Shown: positions 10,293 through 20,067 of the stretch, one piece after another
How positions within the stretch are numbered: the stretch's first letter is position 1
Layout of the letters: each line of letters starts with the position of its first letter
From: Oehlia diaphana
Taxonomy: Eukaryota; Glomeromycota; Glomeromycetes; Glomerales; Glomeraceae
DNA length: 26,373 nucleotides
Assembly: GCA_003833135.1 (NCBI GenBank)
Contig: QZLH01000640.1
Span: 1 to 26,373, forward strand
Direction of reading: 5' to 3'
Position numbers and translations under genes: made by a program
The notes under the pieces: generated by a model
Databases searched by the model: none
The model's input: only the letters and a program-made list of their open reading frames with translations
Told to the model about the DNA's origin: nothing

Positions 10293-11239
10293 NNNNNNNN
10301 NNNNNNNNNNNNNNNNNNNNNNNNNNNNNNNNNNNNNNNNNNNNNNNNNNNNNNNNNNNNNNNNNNNNNNNNNNNNNNNNNNNNNNNNNNNNNNNNNNNN
10401 NNNNNNNNNNNNNNNNNNNNNNNNNNNNNNNNNNNNNNNNNNNNNNNNNNNNNNNNNNNNNNNNNNNNNNNNNNNNNNNNNNNNNNNNNNNNNNNNNNNN
10501 NNNNNNNNNNNNNNNNNNNNNNNNNNNNNNNNNNNNNNNNNNNNNNNNNNNNNNNNNNNNNNNNNNNNNNNNNNNNNNNNNNNNNNNNNNNNNNNNNNNN
10601 NNNNNNNNNNNNNNNNNNNNNNNNNNNNNNNNNNNNNNNNNNNNNNNNNNNNNNNNNNNNNNNNNNNNNNNNNNNNNNNNNNNNNNNNNNNNNNNNNNNN
10701 NNNNNNNNNNNNNNNNNNNNNNNNNNNNNNNNNNNNNNNNNNNNNNNNNNNNNNNNNNNNNNNNNNNNNNNNNNNNNNNNNNNNNNNNNNNNNNNNNNNN
10801 NNNNNNNNNNNNNNNNNNNNNNNNNNNNNNNNNNNNNNNNNNNNNNNNNNNNNNNNNNNNNNNNNNNNNNNNNNNNNNNNNNNNNNNNNNNNNNNNNNNN
10901 NNNNNNNNNNNNNNNNNNNNNNNNNNNNNNNNNNNNNNNNNNNNNNNNNNNNNNNNNNNNNNNNNNNNNNNNNNNNNNNNNNNNNNNNNNNNNNNNNNNN
11001 NNNNNNNNNNNNNNNNNNNNNNNNNNNNNNNNNNNNNNNNNNNNNNNNNNNNNNNNNNNNNNNNNNNNNNNNNNNNNNNNNNNNNNNNNNNNNNNNNNNN
11101 NNNNNNNNNNNNNNNNNNNNNNNNNNNNNNNNNNNNNNNNNNNNNNNNNNNNNNNNNNNNNNNNNNNNNNNNNNNNNNNNNNNNNNNNNNNNNNNNNNNN
11201 NNNNNNNNNNNNNNNNNNNNNNNNNNNNNNNNNNNNNNN
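10293..11239. other. Assembly gap (947 unknown bases)
   Basis: A run of N. Reading frames drawn through it carry no information. Confidence 1.
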
Positions 11240-11375
11240 TTGTGAAATTTTAAACTTCATAACTGCCATAATTAATGCTTGGATAATATAGAATTGACTG
11301 ATTTATCTATATACGAATTAACAATGAAATGCAAATTTTTGAGTGTACTCCGATTGTTACATGAATTACGAATTA

Positions 11376-11688
11376 CAGCTATTTGCAAAAATAACGGACC
11401 ACCTAATTCATTTTTTCTCCGAAGATTCATACGCAGTCATACGCAAAGATTATTATTGATCGGTAGTAATTCTGGCCAAATTATAATTTTGGCCAGAATT
11501 ATAAAAACGGATATGCCAATCATATCCTTTTTGGTGATAGCCGTTCCACAAATTTTGATTTTCCAAAAATTGAAAATTTCCTTTTTAGAATTTGTGTAAC
11601 ATTAAATTTGCGTATGACTGCGTATGACTGCGTATGAAACTTCGGAGCAAAAATGAATTAGGTGGTCCGTTATTTTTGCAAATAGCTG
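11376..11688. mobile_element. TA-flanked MITE (Tc1/mariner-like)
   Basis: Terminal inverted repeats of about 75 bases. The left begins CAGCTATTTGCAAAAATAAC and the right ends GTTATTTTTGCAAATAGCTG, each flanked by TA (11374-11375 and 11689-11690). Inside are ATACGCAGTCATACGCAAA facing three GCGTATGACT units, and a central palindrome around TTCTGGCCAAATTATAATTTT. About 313 bases and non-coding; the frame at 11279-11599 merely crosses it. TA duplication with ends starting CAG is typical of Tc1/mariner-derived MITEs. It is nested inside the array-ended element. Confidence 0.85.
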
Positions 11689-11784
11689 TAAGGTTCATGA
11701 TGAGATTAACAAATAAATAAAAAAAATTTTATTATTATGATTACATGATTAATAAATTTATAAAAGTGATATTTCTATAATTTT

Positions 11785-12041
11785 CGGCGAAATGGGCCTT
11801 CGGTGAAACATCTTTTCGGCAAAATGGCTTCGGCGAAATGGCCCTTCGGCGAAATAGCTTCGGCGAAATGGGTTTCGGCGAAATGTACTTTCGGCGAAAT
11901 GGACGATTCGGTGAAATGGCTTCGGTGAAACGTCTCTTTGGTGAAACGTCTCTTCGGCGAAACATCCCTTCGGCGAAACATCCCTTCGGCGAAACATCCC
12001 TTCGGCGAAATGGCTTCGGCGAAATGGCTTTCGGCAAAACG
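11785..12041 (-). repeat. Right TTTCGCCGAA array (inverted)
   Basis: Seen on the plus strand as TTCGGCGAAA units. On the minus strand, from the outer end, the spacers run AGCCA, GCCA, GGGATG (three times), GAGACG and so on, paralleling the left array. Several units carry TTTCACCGAA or TTTCACCAAA, which are CpG transitions of the consensus. Confidence 0.95.
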
Positions 12042-12075
12042 TACCGTAACCGTTATGCAAAGGATATAGTGATCA

Positions 12076-12496
12076 GATGATAATCACGCAAAAGTTTTTC
12101 TAAAATAAATTATTTTAATAAGTAAAAAATATGAAACGTAATCGTCTAGACAACCAATAAAAAATTGTTATAATAATTACGTCAATATAACGATAATTCT
12201 TTACAAAAAGAAATGGATTTTATGTATGAAATATTAATTTCATTTTTAATTTAATAAGTAATAACGCTCATGCAAATTTTTTTTTTTTTTATAAAATTGG
12301 TTAAACCATTAAATAAGATATCTCTTAAATTATTAAATAAATAAAGCAAACTTTTTGTTATGTATTCGTATGTTAGTAAAATTATAATTATTCCTACTTT
12401 TTACAAGATATTTTTTAATATTTATAAATTATGAATCGATAAAATCAATTTCCCATCACAATTAAAATATTTAAATAGTTATTGGATGGATTAGGG
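12076..12496. other. AT-rich spacer
   Basis: No gene, RNA or ordered repeat recognised. Confidence 0.5.
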
Positions 12497-12657
12497 CTGT
12501 TGTGCCCCAAGTTGACGATTGCCCCAAATCAACGATCGGCCTAAATTATCAGCCCATCTTTATAATGCCTTAAGAATTTTCAAAGCATTACTTTTCACAT
12601 AGTAATCATCGATGATTATCGTCAATTTGGGGCATATTGAGATTTGGGGCACAACAG
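12497..12657. mobile_element. Small inverted-repeat element, CTGTTGTGCCCCAA ends
   Basis: The left end CTGTTGTGCCCCAA faces the right end TTGGGGCACAACAG. The second block ATTGCCCCAAATCAACGAT faces ATCGTCAATTTGGGGCAT. About 160 bases, non-coding, MITE-sized. No clear target duplication. Confidence 0.7.
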
Positions 12658-12765
12658 AGATATCGGTCGAATTCGAATAGTAAGAACCAATAAGGTTTAT
12701 ACGCGCGCGTAAGTTTCTGACCATCATCAATGAGGCATGCTTAAGTTAGATCCTTAATCAGCGAA

Positions 12766-13262
12766 TCACTTTCGACTCGTATTCACCCATCTTATCGACA
12801 TCTATTTCATTAACATAAATTAGCCAACTTCGTTTTACCGACTTACCATTTCGCTAACATAACATTTCTTTGGCTCCATATCAACGAATCACATTTCACC
12901 GATAGATGATCGACACAGAAATCTTGTTTTATTTATATTTTGAATATCATTAAAATTTTATTTATTTTTATTATTTGATACTGTATATCTTTCCTATAAA
13001 TAATATTAAATTAGAGATGTAATATTTGGCATTTATTGAAAAAATTTAATCTCGTTTTTTTTTGCAATTGTGATGTAAATTTAATGATTAAAAGAAAAAA
13101 AAATTACAAAAAAAAAAATAAAAAATAAAAATTGAGATTTACCTGATTCACCAGAATCATATTTCTTTGTATACATTATTCAAATGAAATATCATGTCGG
13201 TGAAATGACAATTCGATGATATGAAGTCAAGCAATTTTTCGTGTTGGTGAAATGAATGTTTC
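12766..13262. repeat. Possible decayed relative of the TTTCGCCGAA-array element
   Basis: The left part (about 12766-12910) has scattered CTTTCGACTCG, GTTTTACCGAC, CATTTCGCTAAC and ATTTCACCGATA. The right part (13195-13260) has GTCGGTGAAATG and GTTGGTGAAATG in the opposite sense. Spacing is similar to the arrays at 9967 and 11785 but the match is poor, so this is tentative. Confidence 0.3.
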
Positions 13263-13373
13263 ATATAGTAATGCACATGAATTATATCATATTTATGAAT
13301 AGATCGGTTCAAGGCTTGTTAATATTTTATCTACGATACTATATCTCTAGTAAAAAATTCTTAAATACACAAA

Positions 13374-13466
13374 TACGAATTCCCAGTTTCGTAATATCTT
13401 ATAACGAATATGTAACAGGAAGTTGAAAGTATGTTGAATCTTATCAAAACAATTTGTAGTGCTTCC
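13374..13466 (-). pseudogene. Relic fragment of the kinase-like gene (third copy)
   Basis: The minus strand aligns by eye with exon 2 of the kinase-like genes from GGAGCACTTGC...TGTTTTGG through TATGTTCGTTATAAGATATTA to AATGGAAATT. That is the region coding ALADCFG...FVxRYYKNGNL. The string TTCGTTATAAGATATTAC is identical to copy 1. Small insertions and deletions break the frame, and the similarity ends on both sides, so it is a dead fragment of about 93 bases. Confidence 0.75.
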
Positions 13467-13495
13467 TTTCGTTTAGGCTGCTCAAATTCAATACT

Positions 13496-13713
13496 TTGTT
13501 TAACATAACCCTCTCCCCTTTTCAATTTTTGAAGGGGGTTTTCAAAATATAATGTAGGTTAAAAATTAGAAGAAATTTCCTAATTAGGCCATAATTTTTT
13601 AAGTGTTAAATTGAACATTTAATTCGCGCCAAAATTAACATTAATTCTGGCTATCTTTTTTGTTAAATTCCTCCCACCCCGGTAAATCATCTCAATCTTC
13701 TTACGTTAAACAA
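13496..13713. mobile_element. Possible MITE with TTGTTTAACATAA ends
   Basis: TTGTTTAACATAA (13496-13508) is inverted at 13701-13713 (TTACGTTAAACAA). The interior has CCCTCTCCCCTTTTCAA and CCTCCCACCCC but no coding potential. The inverted ends are only 13 bases with one mismatch, so confidence is limited. Confidence 0.4.
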
Positions 13714-14329
13714 TATAATGGATTGGTGTGCAAGAATTAAAAAGATAACTATAAAATACATCAAAGCGCCGATCGGCGATCGGCACTTATTTGGCAATTT
13801 ATTTTACTAGAGCATTTTACTAAATTAACAATGAAGGTGGATGTGGCACAATGACGTAATCATCTTGATTAATGATTTGTACGCACGGTAATTTCCGTAA
13901 ATATTGAGTAAATAAATGATGCAAATTCAAAACAATCAGTTAACTAATTGCAATTCGTCAAGGTGGTTAGCAAATAGCATTTGTCTGCATCTCATAAATT
14001 CTTTTTTGTGTCTATAATTAAAGGCTTAAATGTAGCGCCTATTATTTGCTTTATTTTTATTTGTGTAATTCATCATATTAAGTTTATAAATAAAATTCGC
14101 TTCACAACTGAAATGGTAATAGATGATAAGTTTAAGAAATCACTAATAAAAAGATAAAAAAAAAATGAAATATTATTCGTAACAGCTCTGATATTAAAAA
14201 AAAAAATCTACCTTTTTTTGACATTGTTTACGGTATTTAACTCGTGAATCGTATAATTAATTAATTAAAATCGTGTTAGGGAAGAAACACGAATAAATCG
14301 TTTAGTCAAATACTCTATTGATGTACATT

Positions 14330-14455
14330 GGAAGCTTTCAATGCTTTTTTATTGGAATTGAACCATTCAATTCCTTCCAATTCTTTTCCCAAATAAAAAT
14401 TTTGAAGATTTGGAAGTCCAATTACATTTCCAACTTCCAGTACATATCGCTGCTT
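14330..14455. repeat. Self-complementary TTGGAA/TTCCAA repeat, copy A
   Basis: It shares TTGGAAGCTT, a TTATTGGAATT string and CTTCCAATTC blocks with 18884-19065. Both copies are rich in both orientations of GGAATTG, so each can fold back on itself. Looks like a dispersed non-coding repeat. Confidence 0.5.
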
Positions 14456-14761
14456 CAGTTAGACCAAAAGAGCTTAAACTGCATAAGAACAAAATAGGGA
14501 AAATCTTGTACGGAATGATTAGGTGGTACGGTCATAAACAAAAGAGATCTCAATTGTGTTTACATGATTATCATCCACCAGCCAATATAAGATGATCAAT
14601 TTTATGATGTTGTGTTAGGTTCCATAATAGATAGAGAAACCATATTCGTTTTGTCACAGATATCAAATAAAAAGAATTTAGATTTAAATTTTTAAACAAA
14701 AATAAGATCAATTTTTTGCGTTTGAATTACCAACAGCAAGTTATTCGGCTATTTCTTATAA

Positions 14762-14873
14762 TTTAGGCCATTTCAACTTGATTGTTTGTTTGATCCAGAT
14801 TTTTTGATAAATTATCCTATTTATCAGAATTAAAAAAAAAAAGATGTTAAGCAATCAAGTTGGAACGGCCTTA
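14762..14873. mobile_element. Foldback with TAAGGCC-type ends
   Basis: TTTAGGCCATTTCAACTTGAT is inverted as CAATCAAGTTGGAACGGCCTTA about 110 bases later, around an AT-rich loop. The terminal motif AAGGCC(G/A)TTCCAA also appears near 24983-24996. Confidence 0.6.
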
Positions 14874-15548
14874 TTCGTCAACTTTTTCAAATAAATTTGT
14901 TACTTATTAATAAAAAATTTTAAAAATATATTTCAAAAGAATAATAAAATTTCGTAATTATTTTAAAAATATTAAGGAAAATTCTATTTTTTTTAAAAAA
15001 ACTTACCATCATATATTCTTGACTATTATACAGAACTATTTATTGTATATGTATATAGTAACTTATTATAAAAACTCGAAAAAAAAAGAATCATAAGAAT
15101 AATTTTGTGTTTGTAATTATAATATTTGCTTATTTTAACCAAAATAGGGATGAGCTTAATTAATTTGTGAAAGAAAATCTTAAAAACTATGAATATATAT
15201 ATGAAATATTACTTAATATTAAATGCTAATGAATTTGCCATGTTTGTGATTTTGGAAAAACGAAAAATAATAATGATAAAAAGAGATTATTTCTAATTGA
15301 AATCTATAAAATCTACCGATCCTCCAGTTCGATGAAAAAAATCGTTATATCATAATAATAATAAGTTGATATAACGATTTTGTTCATATATAAAGATAAA
15401 ATCTTAAAAGTTAAAAATCGCTTTTCATTATATGTATAATTGTTATATCGAGTCCTGACTGTATAATAAATATTATTAAAAGTTAAAGAAATCGAAAAAA
15501 TATATTTAACGTACGAGAATTAAAAAAAAATAAAGAAAGCGCCATTCT

Positions 15549-17443
15549 TTAAACATCTAATAACGGACGACTGAAATAAAAAGCTTTTTCGTGAATTGCG
15601 AAAGTATTGAATTTAGACTTTTCTAAATTTGAGAGTTTAATCTCTTCAGCAGCGTCAAATTGATCAGACAATTCAGATGGGTCAGGGTTATCACAAATTG
15701 CTGTGACCCAATCTCCTAAACATTCGTCAAGCTGAGACGCTGTTGGTCTATTTGATGGATTCGCATCTAAACATTGTAACATTAAACTGGAGAAAACAGG
15801 TGGAGTTCCATTTACGACGCTTGGTCTTAATCCTAAACAGATTGCCTGAATTAGTTGTTTATTATGAGGTCTATCATAATAAGGACGCACACCAGCTGAT
15901 AACATCCACATAATCATGCCAAAGCTATAGATATCAGATTCTTTAGTTGGCGTATTTCCATCAAAGATTTCTGGAGCAACAAAAGGTATTACGCCATATA
16001 TTTGTTGTGATGATATTTGTTTATCAACAAGTCCATGTAATCCAGCATCTGTAATTTTAGTGTCGATTGAGCTCGTTCCACTTTCAACTAATACATTTCC
16101 TCCATGTAAATGTCCATGGACGCGATCGTGTTTGTGAATAAAATTTAGACCCGTGGATATTGACCATAACATATCTACAATATCTCTCCAGCAAAGAATC
16201 CCCATAGTTTCTTCAAGGTACGAGTATAAATTCCCATTTTTATAATATCTCATAACGAACATGTAGCATGATGTTGGGTCTTTGGTTATACCAAAACAAT
16301 CTGCAAGTGCTCCGCTTTGCAAGCATTTATGATATCTATATAACTTTATTGGATTAAATTTAGGAAAGAAAAAAAGAAATAAAATTAAATAATTAATATC
16401 AATACTTTTCAGTTATCATATGTAGTCATTCTCATCGAATTAGAATATCAAATTTATAAAATGTATGAGTTTACGAGATGATCAATGATTAACGTAGGAC
16501 AAGTAGGACAAGTAGGACAAGTATAATCGCACTTGTCCGAAGTTATGAGATTGATTTTAAGAATTTATTAATCCATCTCGCACAAATATTTGTCGGGATT
16601 CACAGCTAAAATGTACTACCGGCTCGAAGTCATAACCTGTTATTTATAACGAATATACTTAAGAAACGGATATTTAGGCATGTGTCATCAATTGACAAAT
16701 GATAATCATTTATATGATCTTTTAATTCTGATCAAATTATGTATTTGCATTAATTTGGCCAGTACTAAAAACTTGGCCAGATTAATGAAAAATTTTTATA
16801 AAATAATTCTAGTAAAAACTATAATATTAACCATAATATTAACCAGAGATATTAATAAAACTCATCACATATCGGAGGTTTTTTCGGAAATTTTCTACGA
16901 GTAACATTTGTCAAAACTTATGTATAATTTTTAAATTATACTTTATATGATTTATATGATTTCTTATTATATGATGGATTTAATATGTCTATAAAATTCT
17001 AACGAGCTACTGGATTAAATAAAATGTTTGCTTGCCTGATTTACAAATTCTTGATTTATATTCTGAGAATTATCTAATCGTTTTAGAATCACCTTAATTG
17101 GACCAGTACGAGTCCATAATTCGGCTTCCTCGTCAAGATTCCATTTTGGGCCTTCCATCCATACTGCTGAATAAATCGAACTGAAAGCGCCTCGTTTATT
17201 AATATTTTCGATCAAGTCGAATTGATCAAAATCAATCCATTCAAGATAATCCATATTCTCTTTAGCGCTTAACTGAGTATATTTAATAAGTTCGTCTATT
17301 TTAGAATTTCCACTAGTCCAATTACGAAAATTATCTTTGAAAAATGCAATATCGCAATTCTCACACCATGCTATAGCTGTTCGTTGTCGTTCGCAATCAA
17401 AACACTTACCAAAATTCTTTCTGGATCCAACGTGTTGAGACAT
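15549..17443 (-). CDS. Kinase-like protein, predicted pseudokinase (two exons)
   Basis: Exons 17443-17036 and 16343-15549 join in phase 0 into 400 residues. An in-frame TAA shortly upstream makes the first Met the start. Residues 14-30 hold a CxxC-x9-CxxC finger, then WTSGN (42-46), the arrangement typical of the expanded kinase family of Rhizophagus. The kinase fold follows: a glycine loop reduced to KRGAFSSIY (83-91), the beta-3 lysine in VILK (K121), YYKNGNL (169-175), HGHLHGGN in place of HRDLxxxN (212-219), DAG in place of DFG (235-237), APE (259-261) and DIYSFGMIMW. The catalytic Asp of HRD is His, the alpha-C Glu appears to be Gln136, and two loop glycines are lost. Phosphotransfer is therefore unlikely, though Lys121, Asn219 and Asp235 remain and nucleotide binding is possible. 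A scaffold or decoy role is inference. The last 60 or so residues are a non-catalytic tail. Sister copies lie at 4086-5350 and 13374-13466. Confidence 0.92.
16344..17035 (-). other. Intron with GC-AG ends in the kinase-like gene
   Basis: Minus-strand donor CAG|GCAAGC and acceptor AATAAAG|TTATAT, 692 bases. The boundary matches the GT-AG intron of copy 1 in position and phase (…NQ | LYR). Without removal the frame ends soon after the donor. The intron includes three perfect GTAGGACAA units (16494-16520). The frame at 16680-16904 (plus) lies inside it and is not supported. Confidence 0.75.
16494..16520 (+). repeat. Three tandem GTAGGACAA units
   Basis: Three perfect 9-base units, followed by GTATAATCGCACTTGTCC, which can pair back with the GGACAAG of the repeat. 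Intronic. Confidence 0.9.
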
Positions 17444-17476
17444 CTTGAAGCGATTGCATTTTTAAAAAAATGCCAG

Positions 17477-17484
17477 TTTATATA
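17477..17484 (-). promoter_or_regulatory. TATA box candidate of the kinase-like gene
   Basis: TATATAAA on the minus strand, 33 bases before the start codon. This implies a very short 5' leader if used. Confidence 0.4.
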
Positions 17485-18668
17485 GACTTCTAAATAAATT
17501 GTTTTTAGGTAACAGCAGGTAGCATTGCGGAATTACATTTACGAGGCGGAATTTGCCGAGATCTCAAATTTATTGGCGTTTTTATTTATAAATTTATATA
17601 TTTTTATAGTAAAAAATCCTGTATTATTATATAAAAAATAAATTATAATAATACACATGGAAATTTCTGTGCTCTACAGCCTATTTAGAAGTGATGAAGT
17701 GAGTATTTTATTGCATATTCTTTAAAAAATCAACATATTAGAGTAAGTTTTATTATATAAAATAATAATAAAATATTTGTTTTTTAATAATAATAGAGAC
17801 TATTATGAGATCAGACAGAAGTAGCGGAATTCCCTTAAAAAAAATTCTGGAAAAAACTATCATTTTTCTGAAAAATTTTTATAGGGTTATTTATTTTATT
17901 TGTTTTATTATTTGTGATAACAATTATTCTATTAAAAAAAAACAAATTATTTGTTTACTTTTTTATGCATTTTGAATATCAGCCAAGCATTACCAGTGTA
18001 ACGCTGGGGTCCAATGTCCTTACGTGAATATTCTTTTATTAATAGTTAATAACATTAGTCCAAAAAATAAAATATTTATAATAAAAATAAATAAAAATAA
18101 AAATAAAATTCATTTAATAAAAATAAATGTTTTTCATAATATTCATCAAATAAAATAAATAATTTTCATGAAATTTATAAAATATTCAAAATAAAAATAA
18201 ATTGTTACTAATAAAATGGCCTTCCGTATTCATAAAATAAATTATTTCTCATGAAAATTCACCAAAATCCCACTTTCATAAAATATTTCTCTAATAAAAA
18301 TTTATGAAATCATGAATGATCAATTTTTAAGTAACCAATAAAATTAATTATTTCCAAAATTATAAAAAGCTGATGATCGTAATCATAAAAATATCTCAAT
18401 CAATAAACATTATATCATCATCATCTTAATTATTTCCCGAAGTAATGAAAAATCATAAACTATTTTACAAAATAGTATAAAGAACTATACACTACTACAC
18501 ATTGTATATGAATCAGATTAGCCTCATGATTTATATGTATTTCACTTTAAAACACTTCAAAATTCGTAGGTTATATATCTACATTGCTGCGGTTTATAAT
18601 TAATAAATGCCTTGGATGATCATCCTGGCATTACACCAGTTGCAATTTTGATCGGCACGTATTACCAT

Positions 18669-18852
18669 CCCTGTAAAAAAAGTCAATCCGTTTTTCATAT
18701 TCCATCTTTTTTCCGTAAAAGGCTCATATTTCCGGAATTAATAATTTATATCGCGGAATTTATCGATTATTTACATTTTCCGTGAATGGATCCGTGAAAG
18801 GCTCATTTTTACGGAGTTTTTACAGAAATAACGGATAAGATTTTTTATAGGG
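18669..18852. mobile_element. MITE-like element with CCCTGTAAAAA ends
   Basis: CCCTGTAAAAAAAGTCAATC is inverted at the right end as GGATAAGATTTTTTATAGGG. CAT flanks both ends (18666-18668, 18853-18855), which could be a 3-base target duplication. The interior has two related blocks, CCGTAAAAGGCTCATATTTCC and CCGTGAAAGGCTCATTTTTAC. Non-coding. Confidence 0.6.
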
Positions 18853-18883
18853 CATATGTACATTAAATTACTGTACCTAGAGC

Positions 18884-19065
18884 AATTGGAAGCTTAAATG
18901 ACTTATTATTGGAATTTGAAGGCTTGGGATTGGAAGAATTGGAAAATTCCAATATTCCAATAATTTTCAATACATTAGTTTTTATATATGATACGAATAT
19001 ATATTTCTTGGAAGGCTTTGAATTGGAAGAATAGAAGATTCCAATCCCAATCCGAAAGTAAATAA
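18884..19065. repeat. Self-complementary TTGGAA/TTCCAA repeat, copy B
   Basis: GGGATTGGAAGAATTGGAA faces GAATAGAAGATTCCAATCCC, so the block can fold. It starts TTGGAAGCTTAAATG like copy A at 14330 (TTGGAAGCTTTCAATG). Confidence 0.55.
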
Positions 19066-19237
19066 TTTTGCCCCTGAATGTGGCTTGTATGTTTGTTTAT
19101 CAAAACTATCTAATTAAAAAAAAAAATTTTTTGTCATATTTAGATTACCCCCTGTATAAATAATTTGAATTGGGTAACATTGAAAAGTGTGATATTGTCA
19201 ATCGAATAATCATGTGACCGACGATCATGTTACGAAT

Positions 19238-19318
19238 GTAACATATGCAACATATTTAACATATATAACATATGCAACATATAACACATATTTAACATAT
19301 TACATTTGTTAAATATGT
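19238..19318 (+). repeat. AACATAT-based short tandem array
   Basis: AACATATGCAACATATTTAAC and variants recur several times in a row, ending in an inverted ACATTTGTTAAATATGT. Non-coding. Confidence 0.8.
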
Positions 19319-20067
19319 AGCACTTATTTAATAATTTTAACATGATTAGCATAGGTTTTTTTTATTATAAATACATGCGTTCTAAATCAATGTAATGATA
19401 GATAATTTCTATTGAATTTAATAAAGCATTTATTAAAAACCATTATCTCACTGTTTGTTTTAGTTTTGTTACATTTTGTTATCAATAATTGCGTCTGAGT
19501 GTATGCTGTGTATGCATTACCGTATTCGCATATTGATTAGAATTTTGTTATATTTTCGTTGTGTTACTTTCGTAAATTGATCGACTGTGATATTTTTATT
19601 AGTATTTTATTATATTTTATTTCACTACGCATTTACCGTCATTTATAATTCCTTCTGCTTACCATATACACATAAGCTTATTTTTATAAGCATACAAGAA
19701 CTGGCTTAACAGTATTCTATAAAAGGTTAATACATCAGTTTGATCATTTTAAAAATTACCCAATAGAAATTTCCTAAGATATATGATAATCTTAAAAAAG
19801 TTTCTAAAACATAAAATGTCAATAACTTTCCAAACTTGATGTTAGTGGCTATGAAAATTAATACAATTATCGTCCTCTTCAACGTATTTATTACGCGTTG
19901 ATACTATGTTGATGTGGCTGTGAAGTGAATAATCAGATAAAAGAAATGAGTTATTTTTAGTTACTATTTTGAACAATTTACTGTATATATATATTTATTC
20001 TTTTTTTAAAATAGAAATCAACTATTTCCACATTATTAATTTAAAGTGGCACTGTTCATTTAGATTG

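Larger units (their letters stand above)
9942..12075. mobile_element. Element with TTTCGCCGAA-array inverted ends, interrupted by an assembly gap
   Basis: Two arrays of the same short repeat face each other (9967-10230 and 11785-12041, opposite orientation). Read inwards from each end, the order of units is largely the same, so the arrays act as long terminal inverted repeats. Just outside both arrays there is an imperfect direct repeat (GTTATGCAAGGTAT at 9950, GTTATGCAAAGGATAT at 12052) that could be an old target-site duplication. The interior is mostly unknown sequence (10293-11239) plus a nested MITE. Frames crossing the arrays or the gap are artefacts of the repeat. Any transposase would have to lie in the gap. 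Confidence 0.7.
13714..15548. other. Non-coding stretch with small repeats
   Basis: No gene is supported. It contains a compact GC palindrome at about 13768-13787 (GCCGATCGGCGATCGGC), a GGAATT/CCAATT-rich repeat (14330-14455) and a foldback (14762-14873). The 61-codon frame at 14410-14595 has ordinary-looking composition but starts within the repeat and matches no family I recognise. An inverted pair GTTATATCA / TGATATAAC near 15344-15376 brackets a short AT loop. Confidence 0.5.
17485..20030. other. Non-coding stretch with low-complexity and repeat blocks
   Basis: No gene is supported. 18060-18340 is low-complexity, built from AATAAAAATAAAT and TTCATAAAAT strings. 18669-18852 is a MITE-like element, 18884-19065 a GGAATT repeat, and 19238-19318 a short tandem array. 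A pair of related strings (CATTACCAGTGTAACGC at about 17990 and GGCATTACACCAGTTGC at about 18628) may be ends of another element. Confidence 0.5.

Noticed and set aside
9905..12080. Many overlapping Arg/Phe/Ser-rich frames across the TTTCGCCGAA arrays
   Set aside because: They occur in several frames on both strands and follow directly from the repeat unit. Those crossing 10293-11239 are mostly unknown residues.
14410..14595. 61-codon frame with fairly normal composition
   Set aside because: It starts at a TTG inside a repeat, has no recognisable domain and no splice partners that I can see.
16494..16540. GTAGGACAA repeats as a possible CRISPR-like array
   Set aside because: The units are contiguous 9-mers without spacers, in a fungal intron.
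16680..16904. 74-codon frame on the plus strand
   Set aside because: It lies inside the intron of the kinase-like gene on the opposite strand, is Ile/Leu/Asn-rich, and has no domain.
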